Source: Roseomonas sp. OT10 (lineage in GTDB: Bacteria > Pseudomonadota > Alphaproteobacteria > Acetobacterales > Acetobacteraceae). From it: a stretch of DNA of 64,000 nt. Location of the stretch: contig NZ_CP087720.1 in the NCBI RefSeq assembly GCF_020991085.1, forward strand, positions 1 through 64,000. Reading direction: 5' to 3'. A program made the translations under genes and the position numbers. Position 1 is the first letter of the stretch. Every line of letters begins with the position of its first letter. Under the pieces are notes generated by a model that searched no databases, was not told the origin of the DNA, and was given only the letters and a program-made list of their open reading frames with translations. Below, piece after piece: positions 16,787-24,265 of the stretch.

Positions 16787-17068
16787 TCAATGCGGAAGGT
16801 ACCGCTTGGCGCCCGAGGCGGTGAAGTAATAGACGCCGCCGCGCGGCCCGGTGCAGGGGCTTGCGCGGGTGCAGGAGCCGGTTCCGGCATCGGCCGAGGT
16901 CCCGCTGCCCCCGGTCGATCCACCGCCCCTGCTGTAGCTTGCCCCGCCACCGCTGCCCCGGCTCCTGCCGCGAGCTTCCGCATCGGCCGGCAGCAGCATG
17001 GACAGCGACAAGGCGGTGGCAGCCAGCGCGGCGCCCCAACGGCGGATAGGTGCGGCGTCCGGTCGCAT
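16787..17068 (-). CDS. Small exported protein with PBCV-type basic adaptor-like C terminus
   Basis: 93 residues. A signal peptide (AALAATALSLSMLLPADAEA) is followed by a Gly/Ser-rich low-complexity linker and a compact end, PCTGPRGGVYYFTASGAKRY. That end resembles the PBCV-specific basic adaptor motif (GPRGGxYY..sGxKrY), which often accompanies nucleases of the thermonuclease family. The thermonuclease gene lies directly upstream on the same strand, 66 bp away, so the two may be exported together, with this protein anchoring or guiding the enzyme. The assignment of the motif is by eye. Confidence 0.7.
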   Translation of the reverse strand: MRPDAAPIRRWGAALAATALSLSMLLPADAEARGRSRGSGGGASYSRGGGSTGGSGTSADAGTGSCTRASPCTGPRGGVYYFTASGAKRYLPH

Positions 17069-17134
17069 CGTGGATTGTTCTCGAGTCCGAAGGTTCTGCC
17101 ACCCTGCGGCAGGCAGCCGCCCCGGGGCTACGCA

Positions 17135-17620
17135 TCAACGGTGGTGTTCGGCCCGTTCCCGCACACGCCATTCCCAAGGCGGCACCCGATCGGCTTCCGG
17201 CAGGCCCCATAGCCCGCGCCGCTCGTGCCGCGCCTCCTCCTCCAGCTCTGGTAGGGCAGGATCGTGGTTGTACTGCCGGTACACCCAGGCGGCGCCGCTG
17301 CGGACCATCTCGGCCGACACATCCACCGGGCCGGCGTGAACCCGACCGACCGTGCGGCCGTAGCGGTCCACGTCTACCACCTCGACGCGGACCCGCTGCT
17401 GCCACACCAGCTCGGCCAGCACTTCTCGTGCCCGGGTGCCATAGGGCTGCCTGCGTTCCGGGGCGTCGATCTCGGCCAGGCGCACCCGGACCTGTTCCCG
17501 GGCTGGCGTCAGGACGGTGATGGTGTCGCCGTCGCTCAGCCCAACCACCCGGCCGCGGAACTCCTCCGCCAGCGCTGGTGTCGCCAGCAGGAGGAGGGCA
17601 AGGAAGGTGCGGCGGAGCAT
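17135..17620 (-). CDS. Secreted thermonuclease (SNase-like)
   Basis: 161-residue staphylococcal-nuclease-like enzyme expected to cut DNA and RNA outside the cytoplasm. Signal peptide MLRRTFLALLLLATPALA. Core motifs: GRVVGLSDGDTITVL, VRLAEIDAPERRQPYG (catalytic Arg and Ca2+-binding Asp), and DRYGRTVGRVH with the second catalytic Arg. The ATG at 17618-17620 places the signal peptide at the start; the frame is open further upstream without coding character. A close paralogue at 31201-31695 has been inactivated by a nonsense codon. Confidence 0.92.
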   Translation of the reverse strand: MLRRTFLALLLLATPALAEEFRGRVVGLSDGDTITVLTPAREQVRVRLAEIDAPERRQPYGTRAREVLAELVWQQRVRVEVVDVDRYGRTVGRVHAGPVDVSAEMVRSGAAWVYRQYNHDPALPELEEEARHERRGLWGLPEADRVPPWEWRVRERAEHHR

Positions 17621-17926
17621 GCGGACGGGGTAGCACGGCGGGGTGAAGGAAGGGTGGTCACCACGCCGCGTGCGTCGGACTGCCCGGTGCGCTTGGCGGT
17701 GTTGGCGGTGAAGGAAGGGTCCTCCGTCTCGCCAAATTGGCGGGACGGCCCCTTCTGGTTTCCGCCCTGCCGCGTCTCCGGGTGCGCGCGGTCGGCAGAT
17801 CGCCATCTACCACGGCCGTGGACCTCGACCGCATCGCCGCGTGGTTCAACGGACGCCCGCTCGCCCCGACCCGCCCCTCACGCTTTGCTGCTCTCGCCGT
17901 CTGACTTCGCCAACAGTGTCCAGTCC
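17621..17926. other. Gap with no supported gene
   Basis: Between the thermonuclease and the DUF4236 gene no reading frame shows family similarity. A plus-strand stretch near 17815-17905 reads LDRIAAWFNGRPLAPT before a stop and faintly resembles the C terminus of IS30-type transposases; too weak to call. Confidence 0.4.
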
Positions 17927-19606
17927 TCATGGGACCGGAGCGAGAAGGCTTCCGTGAATCCAGCCCCAAGGCTGCGTGTCCCCCACCCGGACCCAACCGC
18001 CACTTCGCCCATGCACGCGCAACGCAGTTCCTGCGGGTGCCGTACGGACCACGGCCCCCTCGCCGTTCGGGGTCGCCCGCACGTTTGCGGCGGAGCGCGT
18101 GACGACGCGCTCGATGGCCTCCGAGGGCACTGGTGCCGCTGGAGCAGGGGCAGGCGAGGCCACGGCCGGCGCCGGCTGGGGGATGGCCGCTGCGCCCGTC
18201 AATGTGGGCTGCGGCATCATCGCCTGCGGAGCCGGGACCGGGTTGTCCAGGCGTGGGAGAAGCCCCGTGCCGCCAGCCACGAAGAACACTGCGGTAGCGG
18301 CTACCCCGAGGGCCGCAACCGTGTAGCCGTGCGCCCCGCCCACTTCTGGGAGAGGAGGCACGCGGTATCGGTCGTCCGGAGGAACACCCTCCGGCCCGCC
18401 GGCCCAGGCCGGGGCGCCTTCGACATCGCCGCTCCGGCTCCGGCGCGCGAGGTCCTCCAACGCGCGCTGCAGCCCCGCATAGGCCGAGCCGAACGCCTCC
18501 GCGGCCTCGACGGAGCTGGCCAGGTACTCTTCACGGAGCCCGGTTCGGCTCGTGAAGGTGAGGTATCCGTAGAGGGCCACCGGGATCTGACGGTTGTCGG
18601 CGAAGCGCCGATCCCTGCTACCGTCCTTGTTCACCTTCGCCCAGGTGGTGTCCACGATCTGCGCGTCAGGCGGCATGCGCTCCTCCTCGACGAAGCGCGC
18701 CGGCCACGCCCGCACCTCAGCTTCCCGTAGGTCGAGGAGCGCGAAGTCGGTGCCCTGTCGCTGCCGGACGAGGCAGAAGCCGGGGAATAGCTCCAGGTCC
18801 TCCCCGTTCGCGTTGCCGATCCGCAGTCCGGTCCAACGTGTCGCGACGATAGGGGCACCGCCCCGGCCGAAGCGCACGGGTCGCCGGTCAATGGCCTTCC
18901 CCGCGGCCGAGCGGGTTTTCACCCGGTCCACCATCACCTCCGTGGTCACGTCCCAGATGACGGAACAGCGCGAGAGGCAGTCGTGCGCGGCCGTCAGCGC
19001 GCGCCACGCCTCCATCGCCGCCTCGTCGAAGGCGAAGTCCACAGCGACCTGGCAGCTGTCGTGCTCCGCGACCTTGTCCGCGAGCGCCTCCTCGGTGGCT
19101 TCGTAGGCCGCCCGTAGTGCCGGCAACCGACCCTTCGAGACAAGGCTGAGGGGAAACTTCGACACCCGCTGGAATTGCCGCCAGGCCTCGTCCCGCGTGC
19201 GGACGGCGTCCGCTGCCTTGCGGGCGAGGCGCTCGCGCGTCGTCGTCGCCTCTGAGAGGAGGCGTTTCAGGCCCGCGAGGTCAGGGCTCGTGAGGCGGTC
19301 GACGGCGGCGCTTCGGATTTCTTCCGTCCCGGGGGGGACGATGCTCGGCCGCAGCGCCGGAAGGGGCGGTGTTGGAGGGACGCCATCACCGTCCGAGCCA
19401 GGATGGGTGGTCGGCTCCGGAGAGCCGCCGAGGCGATGACGGTAGGAGAGGCCCGTGCCGGGTATGCCGAGGTTCAGCGCGGTGCCGTGTGGCCCGAGGT
19501 TCACGCTCGCACCCGGGACACCCAGGGTGACGCTCAGCCCGCCGCCACTGAAGTTCAGTCGCACACCCGGGAAGAGTTGGACCCGCTGCTGGAATCGCAC
19601 TGCCAT
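17927..19606 (-). CDS. DUF4236 protein with membrane segment and C-terminal SH3-like domain
   Basis: 559 residues. The N terminus is a clear DUF4236 domain (residues 1-55: FQQRVQLFPGVRLNFSGGGL, then GPHGTALNLGIPGTGLSYR). A charged, partly coiled-coil middle follows, with a conserved-looking core around WTGLRIGNANGEDLELFPGF. One membrane segment lies near residue 420 (VAALGVAATAVFFVAGG), then a Pro/Ala-rich linker and a bacterial SH3-type domain at the end (SAANVRATPNGEGAVVRTAP, WGWIHGSLLAPVP). The layout suggests a membrane-tethered protein presenting SH3 to the cell wall. It is co-oriented with the protease-like gene 137 bp upstream. Function unknown. Confidence 0.8.
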   Translation of the reverse strand: MAVRFQQRVQLFPGVRLNFSGGGLSVTLGVPGASVNLGPHGTALNLGIPGTGLSYRHRLGGSPEPTTHPGSDGDGVPPTPPLPALRPSIVPPGTEEIRSAAVDRLTSPDLAGLKRLLSEATTTRERLARKAADAVRTRDEAWRQFQRVSKFPLSLVSKGRLPALRAAYEATEEALADKVAEHDSCQVAVDFAFDEAAMEAWRALTAAHDCLSRCSVIWDVTTEVMVDRVKTRSAAGKAIDRRPVRFGRGGAPIVATRWTGLRIGNANGEDLELFPGFCLVRQRQGTDFALLDLREAEVRAWPARFVEEERMPPDAQIVDTTWAKVNKDGSRDRRFADNRQIPVALYGYLTFTSRTGLREEYLASSVEAAEAFGSAYAGLQRALEDLARRSRSGDVEGAPAWAGGPEGVPPDDRYRVPPLPEVGGAHGYTVAALGVAATAVFFVAGGTGLLPRLDNPVPAPQAMMPQPTLTGAAAIPQPAPAVASPAPAPAAPVPSEAIERVVTRSAANVRATPNGEGAVVRTAPAGTALRVHGRSGGWVRVGDTQPWGWIHGSLLAPVP

Positions 19607-19743
19607 TCCTGAAGCCTATAGGGAGCGCAACGATCCCTCCATAGGACCGGAACTGACAGGGATGGCGGCACCGTCCGCGGCTTCGCCTGCGGTCGGCACG
19701 ATGACGGACGACATCCCGCAGCGGCCGAGACCCCTTCGTGCGC

Positions 19744-21915
19744 TCAGCGTGTACACTCGACGAGGGCGACGGCAGCCATCGCGCGGGCGGCGACCTCCTC
19801 GACGGAGCCTAGTGGCGGCGCGCCCGCGTCCGGCTGCACGCCGGCGGACGCGAGCAGCGCGGACACGCGCTCGGCGTTGATGGCGAAGTTGACATTCTGC
19901 GGGACCGTCCCGGTCACCACGGCAGCGGAGAGAGTGCCGATCGTCGAGGCGGCCACCCCGATGACCCGACCGGAGCGGTCGAGGACCGGCCCGCCACTGT
20001 TCCCGGGCTGGATCGGCGCGGAGATCTGAAGGCGGGTCGGATCGTCCCGCAATCCCGCGAGGGCGGTGACGATGCCCGTCGAGACCTGCGGCCCCGCGGC
20101 GAGCAGGCCACGAAGAGGAAAGCCCGCGACGACGACGGGCTCGGCCGGTTTCGGCGGCGCGGGCCGGAGCTGGAGAGCCGCAGGCGTGGCGAGGTCGCCC
20201 TGGAGAAGGGCCAAGTCGGATGCGTTGTCGCGGGCCAGGACTGTCGCTGAGGCCGTCTGCCCGCCAGCGGATAACCGGAGCGAACCGCAACCATCGACCA
20301 CGTGTGCGCTCGTCACGAAGCGCGCCCCCGCGACACGCCAAGCCGTTCCGGTGCCCTCCTGCGGCCCATGTCCACCACGACCATCGCCCGGTCGCCGGGC
20401 GGACGTCGTCGGTGGGGCGGGCTCGACCGGCGGCGTTGCCGGGCGGACCGCCACGGGGTCGCGGTCGAAGGGGTGTCTCGCCATGACCGAACGGGGCGCC
20501 CAGGTCAGCAACTCCTCCCGGCCTTTCGGGCAGCCGCGGTAGCCCGTGTCCTCACGCTGCCGGAGCGGCGCCCCGACCCTAGCGAAGGTAAGAAGCCCGG
20601 GGACGCGGGCGTCGCCGCGAGCGGGCTGCGGCTCCAGCACGCAGGCCACGCCGTCGCTTCCGTCTCGCCTGAGCGCGACTGTGTATTCCTCGACGCCACA
20701 GAAGTGGGCCCGACAGGCCTGAATGGAGATCCACTCGGCGTCCACGGTCACCCCTGCCGGGCCACTGAGCGCCGGGAGGCGCCCGTACAGCCGCGCCCCG
20801 AGGAGGTTCCGCAGTGGCGCCGCGAAGGCAGGCATCTCGAAGATCGTCGTACCGCGGACGCGCTGGAGCGGGTGCCGTCCGTCCCAGAGGGACCAGTCGG
20901 CGGGTAGGTTCCAGAGGGCACCCGGTGCCGTCGGCCGGAACGCGGCCGTCCGGGTCGCGGCCGTGGCTGCCCGCGCTTCCCCGACCTCGGCCGCGACTTC
21001 GTCGGCCTCGGTGCGGGCCGCGGCCGCCTCGGGCGTCCTCGCGAGTGTTCCTTCGGCGAGTCGGAACCAAACGAGGGCCGCATCGGGGTCTGCTGCACCT
21101 GTCTCGCCCGCCCGCAGCGAGCGCGCGAGCGCCAACTGGCCTCGGCCGTCGCCGCGCTCAGCCGCCAAGCGGGTCCAGCGAGCCGCACCGTCGCGGTCGG
21201 CTGCCCCGCCTCGGCCCTCGCGCAGCATCGCCGCAAGCGAGGCCATGGCGCCCGCGTGGCCCATCTCGGCGGCGCGCGTCAGGAGGTCCCGCGCCAGCGG
21301 CTCGTCGGTCTCAATCCCCACCCCCGTCCGGGCCATCTCGGCGAGATGGAACGGCCCCCTCGGGTCGCCGTGGTCCGCGACCGCGAGGAAGTTCCGGGCT
21401 GCATCGGGCGCGTTGCCGGCGGCAAGGGCTGCCAAGCCGCGTCGGATGTGTTCCTCCCGGGTCTGGCGCGGAAGCTTCCGCAGCGAGCGGCCGTCGTAGA
21501 ACCACACGTCGTCCGGCACGCTGCCGTCGGAACGCACGGAGAGGGCCAGGTGATCGCGGCGGCCGACGACGATGTCAGCGCTGCAACCCCCGAAGATGTC
21601 GCTCGCGAACGGCGGCGTGCGGCTCACGTCAAGGACCGCGAGCATCGGCATGCAGGCGTTGCCGCCCGTCGAGACGTGCAGGAGGAAGAGCCCGCTGCCC
21701 CGAGGAGTGCCGGGCGCGCCAGCGAACCCACGGAGGATGTCGCCAGTCGCTCCGGTGTAAGTGCGGACGGGACGCCCCGCGAAGGACACGGTGACCCTGC
21801 CTTCGCTGTACTGCTCCCGGAACTCGACTCTCGAGGTCTGGGCGATGGCAGAGGGAACATGGCCGACGAGGAGGTTGGCCGCCAACGCTGCAACGAGGAA
21901 GGCACTGGAACGCAC
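19744..21915 (-). CDS. Exported Sel1-repeat protein with C-terminal trypsin-like serine protease domain
   Basis: 723 residues. Signal peptide MRSSAFLVAALAANLLVGHV. Residues ~155-290 contain Sel1-type repeats (GPFHLAEMARTGVGIETDEP, AGAMASLAAMLREGRGGAAD, GRGQLALARSLRAGETGAAD). The C-terminal ~190 residues are a trypsin-like/DegP-like protease with a full triad: His in TSAHVVDG (~538), Asp in NASDLALLQ (~568) and Ser in QPGNSGGPV (~638). No PDZ domain follows. Combining Sel1 repeats, which bind peptides or proteins, with a protease is unusual; it could recognise and cut an envelope partner. The middle region (300-480) is not recognised. Confidence 0.85.
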   Translation of the reverse strand: MRSSAFLVAALAANLLVGHVPSAIAQTSRVEFREQYSEGRVTVSFAGRPVRTYTGATGDILRGFAGAPGTPRGSGLFLLHVSTGGNACMPMLAVLDVSRTPPFASDIFGGCSADIVVGRRDHLALSVRSDGSVPDDVWFYDGRSLRKLPRQTREEHIRRGLAALAAGNAPDAARNFLAVADHGDPRGPFHLAEMARTGVGIETDEPLARDLLTRAAEMGHAGAMASLAAMLREGRGGAADRDGAARWTRLAAERGDGRGQLALARSLRAGETGAADPDAALVWFRLAEGTLARTPEAAAARTEADEVAAEVGEARAATAATRTAAFRPTAPGALWNLPADWSLWDGRHPLQRVRGTTIFEMPAFAAPLRNLLGARLYGRLPALSGPAGVTVDAEWISIQACRAHFCGVEEYTVALRRDGSDGVACVLEPQPARGDARVPGLLTFARVGAPLRQREDTGYRGCPKGREELLTWAPRSVMARHPFDRDPVAVRPATPPVEPAPPTTSARRPGDGRGGHGPQEGTGTAWRVAGARFVTSAHVVDGCGSLRLSAGGQTASATVLARDNASDLALLQGDLATPAALQLRPAPPKPAEPVVVAGFPLRGLLAAGPQVSTGIVTALAGLRDDPTRLQISAPIQPGNSGGPVLDRSGRVIGVAASTIGTLSAAVVTGTVPQNVNFAINAERVSALLASAGVQPDAGAPPLGSVEEVAARAMAAVALVECTR

Positions 21916-22259
21916 GTTTGCAGGCCCCGGTTATTCACACTGATGGTGCCAGGATTTTCTTGGCTAGGAACCCCCACCGAGGCCCTTGGGCGTCTCCCTT
22001 GCCTTGTGAGGGCCGCGCTCTACTCGCGTCCTTTCAGGCCGCTCCCGAAGCCCCCTCGGAGTCTCAACCCTTCGGGGGACGCTTGCCGGCGCGTCCTCTG
22101 CGCCGCGTCCGGGTTCTCAACGGCGGTGCGATCCACCAGCGTATGGAAGTCGAAGCCGCTCATCGGCCCTTCCTTCCGCGCCTGCCGCGCAGTGTCGCCA
22201 CCTGCGGCTCCAGCCACGCCAGCACGTCCCGGATGGCGCTGCGGGCGTCCTCCGAGTTG
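21916..22259 (-). pseudogene. Remnants of a two-gene operon, truncated at both ends
   Basis: On the minus strand a GC3-rich frame starting inside the palindrome at 22260 reads RDPNSEDARSAIRDVLAWLE, continues to KGR and a stop, and its stop overlaps by ATGA the start of a second frame, MSGFDFHTLVDRTAVENPDA, near 22160. The second loses coding character by about 22085. Neither half is recognised. The coupled arrangement suggests the tail of one gene and the head of the next, left after a deletion. Confidence 0.4.
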
Positions 22260-22292
22260 GGGTCACGCCATAGGAGTCCTATGGCGTGACCC
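22260..22292. repeat. Perfect 16-bp inverted repeat
   Basis: GGGTCACGCCATAGGA and its exact reverse complement are separated by a single G. It marks a sharp change from high-GC3 coding-like sequence to AT-richer DNA. No T-tract follows on either side, so it is not a standard terminator; it may be a recombination scar or transposon end. Confidence 0.7.
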
Positions 22293-22483
22293 TGAATCGC
22301 AAAATCTCCGGAGCGTAGGATTCCGGCTGCCTCCTCAGGCGTGTCACGTCGTGCAGGTGAGGCGAAAGATCCATAGTCCGGCGCAGGTCACTGAGAGGGC
22401 AGGCTTTCTGAGCTGAAGACCGGCATTGTGCGAGCGGCACGCGCAGGTTCGTGACTCCCACCTGCTCCTATCGACGGAGTCAA

Positions 22484-22498
22484 GTTCTTGTTTTGTTC
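22484..22498 (+). promoter_or_regulatory. Alphaproteobacterial LexA (SOS) box
   Basis: GTTC-TTGTTTT-GTTC matches the GTTC-N7-GTTC direct-repeat LexA site of alphaproteobacteria. It lies 26 bp before the ATG of the small gene that leads the imuB-dnaE2 operon, so DNA damage should induce the cassette. Confidence 0.85.
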
Positions 22499-22523
22499 TG
22501 GATTCGCCGATTAGCTTGGCGCT

Positions 22524-22763
22524 ATGACTGACGCGCCCCCCGCTGATCTGCCCGACGAACCGCTGCCTCTCGCCCCGGCTCGCCCGGAGGAGGTGACCGA
22601 GGCCCTGGCGTACGCCTTGCGCTACGACGAGCGTGGCCGCCCGCGACCAAACGGCGGCGAACTGATCGCCGGCCTAGCCGCACAGCACCTCACTCAGCAC
22701 CTGCAGCGCGCCGGCTTCATCCTGATGAAGCGCCGCCCCGGACGCCCGCACCGTGCCGGCTGA
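22524..22763 (+). CDS. Small protein leading the imuB-dnaE2 operon
   Basis: 79 residues with a Pro-rich start and a C-terminal helical part (ELIAGLAAQHLTQHLQRAGF) ending in a basic tail (MKRRPGRPHR). It takes the place usually held by imuA in imuA-imuB-dnaE2 cassettes but is far too short and lacks RecA-like motifs. The stop lies inside the imuB start region (11-bp overlap), so it is co-translated, and a LexA box precedes it. Similar short proteins are common before imuB on plasmids, to my recollection; function unknown. It could be a DNA-binding or adaptor peptide. Confidence 0.75.
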   Translation: MTDAPPADLPDEPLPLAPARPEEVTEALAYALRYDERGRPRPNGGELIAGLAAQHLTQHLQRAGFILMKRRPGRPHRAG

Positions 22764-24258
22764 GCGGCGCGTGCTGGCCGTGCGCCTACCGCTGCTCGCG
22801 GTCGAGCGGCTGCGACGCAACGACCCTGGTCTGTGCGGCCGGCCGCTGGCGACCTGGCACCTGCAAGGCAATCGCCGCCTGCTCGCCTGCGTCGACGCGC
22901 CGCACCTGTCCCCGGGTCAGGCCCTCGCCGACGCCCAGGCGATGCTGCCGGACCTCGTGCTGCGCCCGACCGACCCTGCCGCCGAGGCTGGGCTGCTGGA
23001 GCGGCTGGGCTGGTGGGCGCTGCGCTTCACGCCTGTCGTGGCCCTCGATGCCCCGGACGGGCTGATCCTCGATGTCACCGGTGGCGCCGGCCTGTTCGGC
23101 GGCGAGGCCCCCCTGCTCGCCGAGGTCGCGGCCCGCTTCCGCCGGGTGGGCTACACCGCGCAGCTCGCCCTGGCCGGCAACGCCGACGCCGCAGCGGCCG
23201 TGCTGCGGGCGGGCCAGCACGGCCGCATCGTTCCGGAGGGAGAGGACCTCGCAGCGCTGCGGCCGGTACCGGTGGCCGCGCTGCGGCTGGCGAGTGATCT
23301 GGCGAGCGACCTGGCCCGGCTCGGCCTGCACACGGTGGGCGACCTGTTGCGCCAGCCCCGGGCGCCGCTGGCCCGGCGCTTCGGACGCACCTTGCTCGAT
23401 GCGTTGGACTTCGCCACCGGCGCCAGGGTCCGGCCGCTGCAGCTGATCCAGCCGCCGCCGGACTTCTCCGCGGCGCGCCCGTTCCTGGAGCCCATCGTCA
23501 CCCGCCTGGCGATCGACCGCGCCGTGGACAGGCTGCTCGAGGACCTCTGCGACACCCTGGCCGAGACCGGCTGCGGTGCCCGCCGCCTGAGCCTGCTCGC
23601 CTTCCGCGTCGATGGCGAGGTGCAGGAGGTGGCGGTCGGCGTGGGGCTGGCCAGCCGCGACCCAGGGCATCTGCGTCGCCTCTTCGTCGAGCCGCTGGGG
23701 CGGCTGGAGCCCGGCCTGGGCTTCGATCGCCTCGTGCTGCGCGCCACCGAGACCAACCCGCTCGAGGGCCGGCAGCTGACCAACACCCTAGGCAGCGCGG
23801 ATGCGGCCTGCGGCCAGGAGCCGATGCTCTCGGAGCTGCTCGACCGGCTGGGCCAGCGCCTGACGCTGTGGCGCCCTGGCCCGAGGGGCAGCCACTGGCC
23901 CGAGCAGGCCGTGGTTCCGGCCGATCCCTACGGCCCTGTCATGGCAGCACCGGAGGGCTGGGGCGAGCGGCGGCGGCCGGTGCGGCTGCTCGATCGGCCA
24001 CGCGAGCTGTCGGTGATCGCCGAGGTCCCGGACGGCCCGCCGGCGCAGCTGCGCCTGGACGGGCGGGTACACCGGGTGCGGCACGCCGCCGGGCCGGAGC
24101 GGCTGGAGCCGGAATGGTGGGGCGAGCAGCACGACCGCCCGCGCCGGGACTACTTCCGCGTCCAGACCGAGACGGGCGATCGGCTCTGGGTCTGCCGTCT
24201 CGGGGTGGACCGGCCCGCCGCACCCGCGCGCTGGTTCCTCCACGGCCTCATGGCGTGA
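22753..24258 (+). CDS. imuB: ImuB, catalytically inactive Y-family polymerase accessory protein
   Basis: 501 residues. ImuB links the error-prone polymerase DnaE2 to the sliding clamp during SOS mutagenesis. The Y-family-like core is recognisable (palm-like DGLILDVTGGAGLFGGE, helix-hairpin-helix LGLHTVGDLLRQPRAPLARR) but the catalytic acidic residues of DinB are absent, as expected. GQRLTLW near residue 372 resembles the clamp-binding hexapeptide of ImuB proteins. The GTG start at 22753 overlaps the preceding small gene; dnaE2 follows 7 bp after the stop. No imuA is present in the window. Confidence 0.92.
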   Translation: MPAERRVLAVRLPLLAVERLRRNDPGLCGRPLATWHLQGNRRLLACVDAPHLSPGQALADAQAMLPDLVLRPTDPAAEAGLLERLGWWALRFTPVVALDAPDGLILDVTGGAGLFGGEAPLLAEVAARFRRVGYTAQLALAGNADAAAAVLRAGQHGRIVPEGEDLAALRPVPVAALRLASDLASDLARLGLHTVGDLLRQPRAPLARRFGRTLLDALDFATGARVRPLQLIQPPPDFSAARPFLEPIVTRLAIDRAVDRLLEDLCDTLAETGCGARRLSLLAFRVDGEVQEVAVGVGLASRDPGHLRRLFVEPLGRLEPGLGFDRLVLRATETNPLEGRQLTNTLGSADAACGQEPMLSELLDRLGQRLTLWRPGPRGSHWPEQAVVPADPYGPVMAAPEGWGERRRPVRLLDRPRELSVIAEVPDGPPAQLRLDGRVHRVRHAAGPERLEPEWWGEQHDRPRRDYFRVQTETGDRLWVCRLGVDRPAAPARWFLHGLMA

Positions 24259-24265
24259 GGCCGCG

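Noticed and set aside
22279-22461. 60-codon minus-strand frame upstream of the SOS operon
   Set aside because: Low GC3, no ribosome site and it ends in the palindrome; not supported.
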